This document shows, one piece after another, positions 23,882-33,600 of a stretch of 63,845 nt of DNA. The stretch lies in assembly GCA_004292955.1 (NCBI GenBank), contig RDXX01000080.1, positions 1 through 63,845 on the forward strand, given 5' to 3'. Within the stretch, counting starts at the first letter, position 1. The number at the start of each line of letters is the position of its first letter. The DNA is from Oscillatoriales cyanobacterium (GTDB lineage Bacteria; Cyanobacteriota; Cyanobacteriia; Cyanobacteriales; Microcoleaceae). The translations under genes were made by a program, and so were the position numbers. Under the pieces are notes generated by a model. It saw nothing but the letters and a program-made list of their open reading frames with translations, had not been told where the DNA came from and did no database searches.

Positions 23882-25447
23882 CTAGAACCCGAAAGGTGTA
23901 GGAGGTACGGCTATCGGACTCGGCAGCATCGCAGGAAATACCGGCATCTGGCCGGGCATCGGCAAAAGTCCTGGAGTAGGCGTCGGGGCGATCGACTTAA
24001 TAGACACCATTGAATCAGGTACGGTAACAGTCGGCGCAGTCGGAATCCTCGAAACCGTCGGAGTTGGAGTCGTAGTCGTCGGAGTTGGAGTCGTAGTCGT
24101 CGGAGTTGGAGTCGTAGTCGTCGGAGTTGGAGTCGTAGTCGTCGGAGTTGGAGTTGGAGTCGTAATCGTCGGAGTTGGAGTCGTAATCGTCGGAGTTGGA
24201 GTCGTAATCGTCGGCGTTGGAGTCGTAGTCGTCGGAGTTGGAGTCGTTTCCGTTCCCGTAGTAGTCGTAGTAGTCGTAGTCGTAGTCGTCGTAGTCGTCG
24301 GCCTGGGGGAAAACGTCCCACTCACACTGATAAAATCAGTGGCATCGATCAGCGCCGACGGAGTGTTGACCAAAATTGCTAACAGCTTCCCGTCGATCGT
24401 AATTACCGTATCTCTGAGATTGGCACCATTACCTTGGCGAACTTGCAATTGACTGAAAGATAAACTGCTCGGCAGCCCAAAGAAATCCTCAGCCTCATTG
24501 TAATCAGTAATTAAAACCAAACTTCCCGGGCCGGCTCCCAATCCAAAAATATCACTGCCGCTACCGCCAGTTAGAGTATCGGAACCCTCACCTCCAACCA
24601 GAGAATCATTACCCTCTGCCCCAAATAAATTGTCATTGCCAAAACTACCCAAAATTGTATCGTCGCCCAGACCTCCGGCCAAAGAATCATCGCCAAAACC
24701 GCCGTCGAGAACATCATTACCTTTGCCACCAAATAGGAAATCATTACCTTCATCTCCCATGAGGCAGTCGTCACCTTGATCGCCGCGAATGGTATCCAAA
24801 CCGCTGCCACCAGAAAGTGTATCGTCAGCCTTGCCGCCGAATAGTTGGTCGTTGCCGGATTCTCCCAAGAGCGAATCTCTGCCAGCATTGCCATACAAAG
24901 TATCGTCACCGTCACTGCCGGCCAAATAGTCGTTGCCATCAAGGCCAAACAGTTGATCTCGCCCGCTACCGCCGTTGAGAGAATCGTTCCCAAAATCCCC
25001 GTAGAGATAGTCATCATCACTATTTCCGAACACGGAATCGTCGCCGTCATTCCCTCTGAGGGTATCGTTGCCAGTACCCCCGGCAATCACATCATTGCCT
25101 CCGTTACCACGAACCAAGTCGTCCCCTGCATCTCCCAACAAGCTGTCTAACCCGTCGTTGCCATCGAGAGTATCGTTACCCAAACCGCCGCGAACCGAGT
25201 CGTCCCCATTGCCACCGGAAAGAAAATCGCGGCCTTGGTTGCCAATGAGCTCGTCATTTCCTTCACCCCCAAGCAGCGAATCTGCTCCATCGCCTCCGAG
25301 AAGCTGATCCTTGCCTGCGTCGCCCTCTACGGTATCATCTCCATTCGCGCCCAGCAGTGTGTCATCGCCATCTAAGCCGCGAATTCGATCGCCCTGCGGA
25401 GTACCTAGAATAAAGTCGTTGCTGTCCATGCCGATCAGGTTTGCCAT
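23882..25447 (-). CDS. RTX calcium-binding protein with Thr/Pro-rich C-terminal repeat tail
   Basis: A 521-residue protein starting at MANLIGMDSN (25447); an upstream in-frame extension to 25510 is not family-like. Residues about 15-310 are some thirty hemolysin-type nonapeptide repeats (GGxGxDxLxG), which form a calcium-dependent beta-roll. Then comes a short globular segment with VITDYNEAEDFFGLP, typical of cyanobacterial RTX proteins. About 80 residues of TPTPTTTTP repeats follow, then a Pro-rich end. The Thr/Pro stretch looks like a mucin-like linker, possibly glycosylated. Probably secreted or surface-exposed by a type I route; no exporter is nearby. Confidence 0.87.
   Translation of the reverse strand: MANLIGMDSNDFILGTPQGDRIRGLDGDDTLLGANGDDTVEGDAGKDQLLGGDGADSLLGGEGNDELIGNQGRDFLSGGNGDDSVRGGLGNDTLDGNDGLDSLLGDAGDDLVRGNGGNDVIAGGTGNDTLRGNDGDDSVFGNSDDDYLYGDFGNDSLNGGSGRDQLFGLDGNDYLAGSDGDDTLYGNAGRDSLLGESGNDQLFGGKADDTLSGGSGLDTIRGDQGDDCLMGDEGNDFLFGGKGNDVLDGGFGDDSLAGGLGDDTILGSFGNDNLFGAEGNDSLVGGEGSDTLTGGSGSDIFGLGAGPGSLVLITDYNEAEDFFGLPSSLSFSQLQVRQGNGANLRDTVITIDGKLLAILVNTPSALIDATDFISVSGTFSPRPTTTTTTTTTTTTTTGTETTPTPTTTTPTPTITTPTPTITTPTPTITTPTPTPTTTTPTPTTTTPTPTTTTPTPTTTTPTPTVSRIPTAPTVTVPDSMVSIKSIAPTPTPGLLPMPGQMPVFPAMLPSPIAVPPTPFGF
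24056..24250. repeat. Coding minisatellite of the Thr/Pro tail
   Basis: About nine units of 15-21 bp with the core GTCGTCGGAGTTGGAGTC (plus-strand reading) encode the TPTPTTT repeats of the RTX protein. Such arrays readily change in copy number by slippage. Confidence 0.85.
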
Positions 25448-25726
25448 AGGGGATACACCGCTCCTCAATAAAATAAATTGTTTAAAGTATGTCAATCGCC
25501 TTCGTGACAAGGGATTGCTGCTCGCCTACGTTAGCATAGTTGAGATTTTGGCAATCTGGCGCAGGAGTGCCGGAAATTTTGCCAGTGTCTGGAGTGGTGG
25601 CAAATAGGTTCGATCGTTCGCACTTAAAGTCCAATCGCAAAGCAGAAGAGCTTAAAATCGCGATCGTCAAGAATGACGAATGTTCGCTCGGGGGGGACGA
25701 TCGCACTTCTGACCAATGACCAATGA

Positions 25727-27088
25727 CTAATGACTTTCTTGGCTAACAGGTAACACGATCGCAAATTCAGTCCCCTTTCCCAGATAGGAATTCACCTCAA
25801 TTGTACCGCCGTGGGTCTCGACCACGATTTGACGGGCGATCGCCAATCCCAACCCCGTCCCTTTACCCACTCCCTTAGTGGTAAACAGGTGGTCGAAGAT
25901 GCGATTTTTTACCTCGGACGACATTCCCTTGCCGTTATCGGCGATCGTAATTTTGACGCTCTTATCTTCTAAAGAGGTAGTAATGACAATTCGATTGGGA
26001 GCCAGTTGAATATCGGCATAACTGCGTCCGAAATTTGATTCATCCAGAGCCTCGATCGCATTTGCCAAAATATTCATAAATACCTGGTTTAACTGTCCGG
26101 CATAGCATTCTACCATAGGAATTTTACCGTATTTTTTAACAACTGCTATTTCCGGGCGATTTTCCGACGCTTTGAGGCGATGTTTTAAAATTAAAATAGT
26201 GCTATCAATACCTTCATGAAGGTTGAAAGGAATGGGGAGCTCGCTATCGGCACGAGAAAATGTCCGCAAGCTCGTGCTAATGTCTTTAATCCGGTGCGCT
26301 CCTTCTCGCATTGAATCAATTAACTTCGGTAAATCTTCGCGGATGTATTCAAGATCGATCGCTGCTATTTCTTCTTGAATTGCCTCGCTGAAACTACCAG
26401 ATTCTTGCTTGACTAAATCGAGCAAGCCAAACAAATCTTTGATGTAGTCTAAAGCGTGTTGAATGTTGCCGCTAATAAAGCCAACCGGATTGTTAATTTC
26501 GTGGGCAACCCCAGCCACCAAGTTACCCAAAGCTGACATTTTTTCGCTTTGTACCAATTGTAATTGAGCAGAGTGAAGTCGATCGTATTGTTGTTTCAAT
26601 TCTTGATTAGCTTGCTCTAATGCCTGATTCATCGACTGGAGTTGGCGATTCTGTTCGGCTAGTTGTTGAGCTTGTAGAGAATTTTCCTGTTTCAATAGTT
26701 TTTGTAAGCGACTGAGTTCTAAATGAGTAGAAATCCGAGCTAAAACTTCCTCTGCTTGAAATGGTTTCGTGATGTAGTCCACTCCACCTACACTAAAAGC
26801 TTTCACCTTATCCATCATTTCATCCAAAGCACTGATGAAAATCACCGGAATATCGGCAGTTGATTCGTTAGCTTTGAGATGTTGACAAACTTCGTAGCCA
26901 TCCATTTGTGGCATTTGAATATCCAGCAAAATCAAACTAGGAGATGATTGTTCAATAACTGCTAAAGCTAACTTGCCGCTGGGAAATGCTCGCGTCAGGT
27001 AGCCCTTTTCCTTGAGAAGATTGACAAGCAGATGTAAATTGGCGGGTGTATCATCAATAATAAAAATTTGACCTTTACTCTCGTTCAT
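25727..27088 (-). CDS. Response regulator/histidine kinase fusion protein
   Basis: A 453-residue cytoplasmic protein with a receiver domain first (about 6-122, phospho-acceptor Asp in LILLDIQMPQMDG), then a coiled coil (about 130-175) and a histidine kinase (HisKA with GVAHEINNP, ATPase with DNGKGMS and GKGTGLGLAI). It has no membrane segment, so input arrives by phosphotransfer to the receiver. Its start is 12 bp after the stop of the membrane hybrid kinase, so the two are co-transcribed and the receiver is a natural target of that kinase. The kinase cassette is very similar to the C-terminus of the giant kinase at 30672-36116. Confidence 0.92.
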   Translation of the reverse strand: MNESKGQIFIIDDTPANLHLLVNLLKEKGYLTRAFPSGKLALAVIEQSSPSLILLDIQMPQMDGYEVCQHLKANESTADIPVIFISALDEMMDKVKAFSVGGVDYITKPFQAEEVLARISTHLELSRLQKLLKQENSLQAQQLAEQNRQLQSMNQALEQANQELKQQYDRLHSAQLQLVQSEKMSALGNLVAGVAHEINNPVGFISGNIQHALDYIKDLFGLLDLVKQESGSFSEAIQEEIAAIDLEYIREDLPKLIDSMREGAHRIKDISTSLRTFSRADSELPIPFNLHEGIDSTILILKHRLKASENRPEIAVVKKYGKIPMVECYAGQLNQVFMNILANAIEALDESNFGRSYADIQLAPNRIVITTSLEDKSVKITIADNGKGMSSEVKNRIFDHLFTTKGVGKGTGLGLAIARQIVVETHGGTIEVNSYLGKGTEFAIVLPVSQESH

Positions 27089-27100
27089 ATTTTACTCCTT

Positions 27101-29860
27101 TTAGGATATAGCAGCCGCAATTAAGTTCAAAATCTTCTCATATTCAAAGTTATGCAAACTCTTCCCGAGTTCCTCAGCTAAAAACCGATCGCGATTAGCT
27201 ATTTGTTGCACCAACTCAGCCATCAACTCCTCATCTGAAAACATCACTGCCTCTTGTAGTTGAGCTAATATATCCCTGGGAATTTCTGCCAGCGTCTCTA
27301 CATTTAAAATTACTTTGGGAGTTTTTATTTTCTCATTTTCATGACTTAAATCTTCATAAACATATTTCACTCCTATCTGCTTATTCATGGCAATAAATAT
27401 TTCTTGCTCTCGAAACGGTTTTCTCAAGAAATCATCGCAACCCGCCGCTAGTACCACGGCTCTCTCTTCTTCTAATACGCTAGCAGTTAAAGCAATAATT
27501 GCCGTTGCTTGACCTTTAGTGTAAGATTTAATTGTTTTAGTCGCCGTGTAACCATCGATCACAGGCATCCGCATATCCATCCAAATTAAATGTGGCTCCC
27601 ACTCCTGCCAAATAGCCACTGCTTCTTGTCCGTTACAGGCTTCCTGAAGTTCAAATCCCAAGGGAGATAGCAGTTTAATTAATAACTGACGGTTTGTCGG
27701 TTTGTCGTCCACAATCAGAATCCGATATCGCGGTTGATTTGGCTCTAGAGCTATGATGCGCCGAGTCGGTTGCTGGGCGACAATATCGCTGGCTTCTACC
27801 TCAGTAAGTTGAATATCAAACAGGAAATTCGTGCCTTGTTCTACTACACTTTTTACTGTAATATCTCCCCCCATGAGACGCACGAATTGGCTGCTGATAG
27901 GCAAGCCCAAACCCGTACCTTCTTGAGCTTGTTTTCCGGTTTCTGTTTGCGTGAAAGCTTCAAACAAATTCCCAATTTCTTCAGGCCCAATCCCGGCTCC
28001 TGAATCTTCGATTTCAAAATGTATGGTGTGGGTTTTGTCGGCAGTTTCTTTAACGGTTACTCTGACGGAAATACCTCCTTCTTGAGTAAATTTGATGGCG
28101 TTGTTAATGATGTTAATCAGCACTTGACGCAATTTCACGTCATCGGTACGGACGTAGCGAGGTAGATGGGGTGCTGATTCCATGAGTAACTGCAAACCTT
28201 TCTCTTCTGCCTTCATTTCAAACATATCGTGTATGTCCTCAAGTAGCCGATGCAAGTCGAAGTTTTTTTGGTTGAGAGTGGTTTTGCCTGCTTCGATTTT
28301 AGACAGATCGAGGACGTTGTTAATTAGGGTGAGCAGGTGTTCGCCACTGCGAGAGATGATGCCGACACTTTCTTGATGTTCGGGAGGCAGAGTTTGAGAG
28401 CGAGTCATGATTTGAGAAAAGCCTAGAATGGCGTTGAGGGGAGAGCGCAATTCGTGGCTCATGTTGGCAATAAATGTGCTTTTTGCCTGATTGGCTACGT
28501 CGGCTTTTTCTTTAGCTATTACTAATTCTGCTGTTCTTTCTTCTACTCGGTGTTCGAGTTCATTGAAAGAGGTTTTGAGTTGTCCTGCCATCTGATTGAA
28601 TGAGATAGCTAATTCTCCTAATTCATCAGCGCGATCTAAATCTACAGCCTGACTTAAATCTCCTCGGGCAATAGCTTTAGATGCTTGATTGAGGCGGCGA
28701 ATTGGTTGTGTCACCCATCGAGCAGTGACAAAACAGACCCCAGTTGCTACTATTAATGCTGCCATGCACAACAGTATAGTTGTCTGAGTATTGGAGTTAA
28801 TTTGCTCCATGAAATCTGCTTCTGGAACTACTACAATTACTAACCAATCAAGTCCAAAATCATCTTGGAAGGGCATAACTTGAATAAATTGTAGCTGACC
28901 AGAGATGGTGAATTCTAGTTGTTGTTCCTGTTTTATATTACTCAAATTGTCAAATTTTTTGGTTAAACTTTGAGCAGTTGCGCTAATTAACTTATCCTTA
29001 CTGTCTAATGCTTTAAGGCGTTGGGGTTTTGCATCCTTTTGATTTTCTAATGTAAATAGCTGCTGTTTGGTTGAACTTGCTACTAAAAATCCAGATTTTT
29101 CGATAATAAAAACCTGCCCTGACCGACCGATTTTGAGATTATTTAGAAATTGACTAATAGCTTTTAACGAAAAAGTAGTACCAATAAAATATTGAATTTT
29201 TCTGCTATCATTATAAACAGGCGATATAGCAGTTATCTGCGGTTGGAGGCTAATAAATTCAGGATAAATTTCACTCCAAGCCTGCTTTCTTTTCCGTTCG
29301 TCATTAATGAACCAAGGTCGGATATAAGGATTAAATTTTGTGGTACTTTTTTCTAGATTTTCCGTGCGATTTCCCCGAGCATCTATTTTGGAAAAATAAG
29401 GGTAAAAGCCTGTATTACTGTTACTCATATAAAATTGCAGTGAATTATCTTTAGCCCTCCGCTCAATTCCAAATAAATCTCCTTGCGCCGAACACAAAGA
29501 AATCCAGCTTACATAATCAAAAAACTGCATTTGTTGCCAAAGTAATCGATCGGCTTTTGGATTCTGTTTCTTCAAATCGAAACTCAATTCCCTGCGAGCA
29601 ATCGCATCTGCATTCAGCCTGTTAATCAGAAAAGGTTTCTCTAGATAATTGTCCAGATACATTTTGACTCGATCGCTAACTTCGCTTCGCAGTTGAGCCG
29701 CTACATCATTAACAGCTTTCTGCCCGTTACGCAAGGACAGATAGCTAACCAATCCTACAGCAGCAAATATTTGCAGTACAAAAGGCACAATTAAGACTGT
29801 TCGCAGGGAAACTTGCCTGGAAGTTTGAGAAAAAATGTAATTTAACTTTTTGAGTGTCAC
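27101..29860 (-). CDS. Membrane hybrid sensor histidine kinase
   Basis: A 919-residue protein starting at GTG (29860). It has a membrane segment at about 20-42, a periplasmic PDC/dCache-like sensor to about 345, a second membrane segment (about 350-372), HAMP, HisKA (NMSHELRSPLNAILGFS), ATPase (EDSGAGI, GTGLGLPIS) and a C-terminal receiver (LIWMDMRMPVIDG). The last 75 residues look like the short helical tail common behind cyanobacterial receivers. The ligand is unknown. It heads a two-gene operon with the receiver-kinase at 25727. Confidence 0.92.
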   Translation of the reverse strand: MTLKKLNYIFSQTSRQVSLRTVLIVPFVLQIFAAVGLVSYLSLRNGQKAVNDVAAQLRSEVSDRVKMYLDNYLEKPFLINRLNADAIARRELSFDLKKQNPKADRLLWQQMQFFDYVSWISLCSAQGDLFGIERRAKDNSLQFYMSNSNTGFYPYFSKIDARGNRTENLEKSTTKFNPYIRPWFINDERKRKQAWSEIYPEFISLQPQITAISPVYNDSRKIQYFIGTTFSLKAISQFLNNLKIGRSGQVFIIEKSGFLVASSTKQQLFTLENQKDAKPQRLKALDSKDKLISATAQSLTKKFDNLSNIKQEQQLEFTISGQLQFIQVMPFQDDFGLDWLVIVVVPEADFMEQINSNTQTTILLCMAALIVATGVCFVTARWVTQPIRRLNQASKAIARGDLSQAVDLDRADELGELAISFNQMAGQLKTSFNELEHRVEERTAELVIAKEKADVANQAKSTFIANMSHELRSPLNAILGFSQIMTRSQTLPPEHQESVGIISRSGEHLLTLINNVLDLSKIEAGKTTLNQKNFDLHRLLEDIHDMFEMKAEEKGLQLLMESAPHLPRYVRTDDVKLRQVLINIINNAIKFTQEGGISVRVTVKETADKTHTIHFEIEDSGAGIGPEEIGNLFEAFTQTETGKQAQEGTGLGLPISSQFVRLMGGDITVKSVVEQGTNFLFDIQLTEVEASDIVAQQPTRRIIALEPNQPRYRILIVDDKPTNRQLLIKLLSPLGFELQEACNGQEAVAIWQEWEPHLIWMDMRMPVIDGYTATKTIKSYTKGQATAIIALTASVLEEERAVVLAAGCDDFLRKPFREQEIFIAMNKQIGVKYVYEDLSHENEKIKTPKVILNVETLAEIPRDILAQLQEAVMFSDEELMAELVQQIANRDRFLAEELGKSLHNFEYEKILNLIAAAIS

Positions 29861-30043
29861 GATCGCTTACAAGTTGCTAGGATTACTAATTTGATTTTTT
29901 TCAAGGATACTCTAAAATTTGGTATTTCGTTCTTGATAGCCAGCAGTTTTCAAAGCACCAGAAAACACAGACAAGTTAGTAGCGTTGTCATCCACGATCG
30001 AGATAAACGGTTGGGTTTGGCATGGCATGGGTTTCGGCTTCTA

Positions 30044-30416
30044 TTAAGCGAGGTAGTTTTGGATAAATGTTCGCAGTTGTGGCTCTTCATTACCTTTTAT
30101 GCTAATTTATTAATTAAACATCATAAATTGCCTGTAAAATCAACGATTCTAGTGGATGGTCGCGAAAGTCAGCACCTCAAATGATAGCCATAACGAATAG
30201 ACTTATTGACCAGAAAGGGTTTCAGCCAACTTCACGGACACTTTTAGCATAACAAGTAATGAAGAGCCGCAGTTGTTTGAGTTCGCAAGCTTCAGCAAGG
30301 CGGATAACTTCTCGGCTAAAAGCCGTCGCATTTGCATCCTGAAGTTCCCCGGCGACTTCGATATCTTCGATCGCCTCGCCCGAACAATTTATATAGATCC
30401 CAACTCGATCGATATT
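30044..30416 (-). pseudogene. Possible gene remnant interrupted by a MITE
   Basis: Read on the minus strand, an open frame from about 30416 encodes IYINCSGEAIEDIEV and FSREVIRLAEACELKQL. It enters the MITE at 30276-30269 and, inside it, soon hits a stop. If the MITE and one copy of its 8-bp target duplication are removed in silico, the frame continues as RTFIQNYLA and stops at 30044. The resulting end (helical, charged) is coding-like, but I see no start codon and no known family; an in-frame TAA lies just upstream of 30416, so this is at best a fragment. Confidence 0.35.
30081..30268. mobile_element. ISL3-type MITE with 8-bp target-site duplication
   Basis: A 188-bp non-coding element. The left end GGCTCTTCATTACCTTTTAT and the inverted right end GGCTCTTCATTACTTGTTAT match at 23 of the outer 25 positions. 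The element is flanked by perfect direct repeats GCAGTTGT at 30073-30080 and 30269-30276. Inverted repeats starting GGCTCTTC with 8-bp duplications are characteristic of the ISL3 family, so it was probably moved by an ISL3 transposase encoded elsewhere. Confidence 0.85.
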
Positions 30417-30561
30417 TTAACTTGCGGTTGCTGGTATTGTAAACGATCGGGAATTACGCAGACGCGATGGAAAACTGGGTTTTTGACTTGACATTTCAGG
30501 ACGCATTTCGATCCGCGATCTGCAGTAGATTGCTGGTTTCTGAAGTACATTCAATAGCCTG

Positions 30562-30588
30562 TAGGGACACGGCATTGCCGTGTCCCTA
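30562..30588. repeat. Perfect palindrome, dispersed repeat
   Basis: TAGGGACACGGCA is followed by its exact inverse TGCCGTGTCCCTA with a single base between. It lies about 85 bp after the stop of the giant kinase gene and could form a strong transcript-end hairpin. The rest of 29861-30671, apart from the MITE and its flanking remnant, shows nothing recognisable. Confidence 0.75.
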
Positions 30589-30671
30589 CCTCTGGTATGT
30601 CCCGAACATACCTGAAAAATGCTGTAATTTACTTGATGTTTAACATTCTAGGCATCAACTTGTCAAAAATA

Positions 30672-33600
30672 TTATCCCGCATAAATGGGAAGGGTAATGA
30701 TAAATTCTGTACTTTGTCCTGGAGTAGAATTAACTGTGATATTACCGCCATGTTTTTCGACAATAATTTGACGGGCGATCGCCAATCCCAATCCCGTGCC
30801 TTGCCCCACAGCTTTTGTGGTAAATAAATGGTCGAAAATCCGCTCTTTTACCTCGGACGACATTCCCTTGCCGTTATCGGCGATCGCAATTTTCACAGAT
30901 TCACCTTCTACCATTGTGCGAATAGTAATCCGATTTGGATTGTTTTCAATTGCCGCAAAACTTCGTCCATAATTTGATTCATCTAGGGCATCGATCGCAT
31001 TGCTGAGCAAATTCATAAAAACTTGGTTCAGTTGACCGGGAAAACATTCGATTTGAGGCAGATTTCCGTAATCGGTGACAACTTCGATCGCCGGACGGTG
31101 TTCGTTAGCTTTCAGCCGGTGTTTGAGAATTAAGAGCGTACTGTCAATGCCATCATGAATATTAAAGGGAACTTTGTAGTCTTTGTCAGCCCTGGAGAAG
31201 GTGCGGAGGCTGGTGCTGATGCCGCGAATGCGATCGCACCCTACTTTCATTGATGACAGCATCTTGGGCAAATCTGATAAGGCATACTCCAAATCAATAT
31301 CCTCAGCATCTTGTTCGATTTCTTTGCCGGGATTTGGCAGCTTTTCTTGATATAATCTCAAGTGGTTAATCACATCTTTGATGGTAGTCGTTGCTTCGTC
31401 AATATTGCCGTTAATAAAGCCGACAGGATTGTTGATTTCGTGGGCGACTCCGGCGACGAGATTGCCCAAGGCGGACATTTTTTCGCTCTGTACGAGCTGT
31501 AACTGGGCTTGTTGCAAGTCAAAGAGCGATCGTTCTAATTTTTGGGCATAAGCTTGAGATTGTTGGTACAAGCGGGCATTTTCGAGCGAAATCGCTGCTT
31601 GGGCGCACAACATTTGGATGACTTGAGTGCGATCGCCAGTAAATGCCCCAATAGTCAAGTTATTTTCTAGATACAGCAACCCAATTAATTTACCTTGATG
31701 CAAAATCGGCCCGCAAAGAAGACTTTTGGGTTTTTGCTCCATCAAATACGGCTCTGCCATAAAATCGTTTTGTGCTGCTGCATTATCCAAAACAACAGTT
31801 TTCAAAGTGCGCTTGACGTAGTTAACCGCAGCAGCAGGAACCTCTGCACTAGCTGACAGCGGCACAGACATTGAGATGACATTTTCCTTGATAGAGGCGA
31901 CAGCTTCGACTGCGAGATTCCCCTGCTTAACCAACAGCAGAACTGCTTTTGTAGCCCCGGCATTTTCGAGCAACACAGACATTAGTGCCGCCTGCAATTT
32001 TTCTAATTCAATTTCACTCGATAGAGCTTGGGAGGCTTTAAAAATAGTGTCTAAATCTAGGGCTTCGGAAATACTACTGCTGCTAGATTGAGTTGTTTGG
32101 AAGGTTTGATGTAAAACTGAGGATTGATTGATGGTTTGTAGCCGAATTTCGCTGATTGCAGAACGGTTTTGTTTGGTCTGAAATATGGGAGCAAGAAGTT
32201 CGGGATAGCGTTGTTCTAAGTCATCAATTTTGGCTTTTGCACCCCAGCGTGCATAACCGTAGTAGGCATTTGCCAAATAATCCTGGGCAATTTTTTCTTT
32301 ACCCCAGTCTAGATAAAACTTGGCAGCAAGTTCGTTGGCGAGGGCTGCTTCATAGCCATACTCGTGAGTCTGAGCTTGGGCAATAGATTGGTCATACAAA
32401 TCGATTGCTTCTGATTTTTGCCCGTTGAGCCGGGCTTTTTCTGCTTGGATCAAAAGGCACTTATGCTCAATATTTTCTGGACAATCTTGCTGCCAACGGG
32501 TTAACCGTTCTTCCAGAGGTAAGATGGCTTGCCAATGGGACTGACGCTCAGCAGCATCGTCAGCAATCTCAATCAGTGCCAAGTGCATGAGTATGACATA
32601 AAAGACACTGGACGGCACTTTGGCATGGCTGGGAACAGTTTCCTCAATGATGTGGAGTTGAGGAATTAATTTTGGATAGGTAGCTTGTTGATTGAACAGG
32701 AAAGCATGACGAATTTTGACCGAATAAAACCATGCCAAATGATAGGGCGCGTCGTGATATTTTTGCAAATACTCTGCTTCACTGAACCCTTCATCATCAA
32801 AGCTCAAGGGGGTGGTTGTTAACCCCAGAAGATGACGAATGGGTTGCAGCACACCAACGGTGAGGGCATCGAGATTCTCTAAACTTTTAATCTGACGAAG
32901 AAACTCTGTATGGGTTTGGGCGATCGCATACAGGTCATTCAAGTTTTTGCCATAGGTCAACCGATCGGAGCCACTTTGGATGATCGTGAAGCCTACGGTC
33001 AGCCAGTTCCCAGCATCCATCCCACACTTAAAAGCATTGTCATAGTAGGTATCGGCTGCTTGCAGGGGACGACTCCAACTATGCACATCGGCAGCAAACA
33101 GGAAATTGGTCATCCCCCGCACATCAGTATTATCAAATTGTTCACAAAGTCGTATCACTACATTACCAAATTGATAAGCTTGGGCAGCATCTTTGAGTAA
33201 GGCATTAGCGATTAGACCGTAACCCACATAGCCAAAGGGAGACATATCGCTGTTGCCGTGCTGTAACGACAAAGTTGTCATCTTAGCTAGTGCAAGTAGC
33301 GCCAACGTAGATTGACCATCCAGCCATGCTGCATAGAACAGAATTTGTAATATCCTCAACATTTCTGCAATGGTGTCATTCGTCATCTTTGGCAAACCAA
33401 GAATCGATTCAATTGCTTGCTGTTCTAAGAATTGATTGACCGCAGCAATTTGTTCATCGAGGCTGGCTTGGATGCTTTCTGGTTCTATGGGCATTCCCCA
33501 GCCCAGCAGTTGGAGGCTTTGGCGTTGAATGGCGATCGCTTCTTTATTGCGACCCTGAAGTTGGTATTGAGTCATCTGCACCCGATAAATCACCGCTTTG

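Noticed and set aside
23911..24321. Arg/Leu-rich minus-strand frame over the Thr/Pro repeat
   Set aside because: Alternative-frame reading of a coding minisatellite; no start signal and extreme composition.
24571..25607. Several open frames on both strands over the RTX repeats
   Set aside because: Shadows of a periodic coding sequence; the RTX frame has the conserved GGxGxD motifs.
30273..30491. 72-residue plus-strand frame near the MITE
   Set aside because: Antisense to the coding-like fragment on the minus strand, without start signal; composition reflects the overlapping frame.
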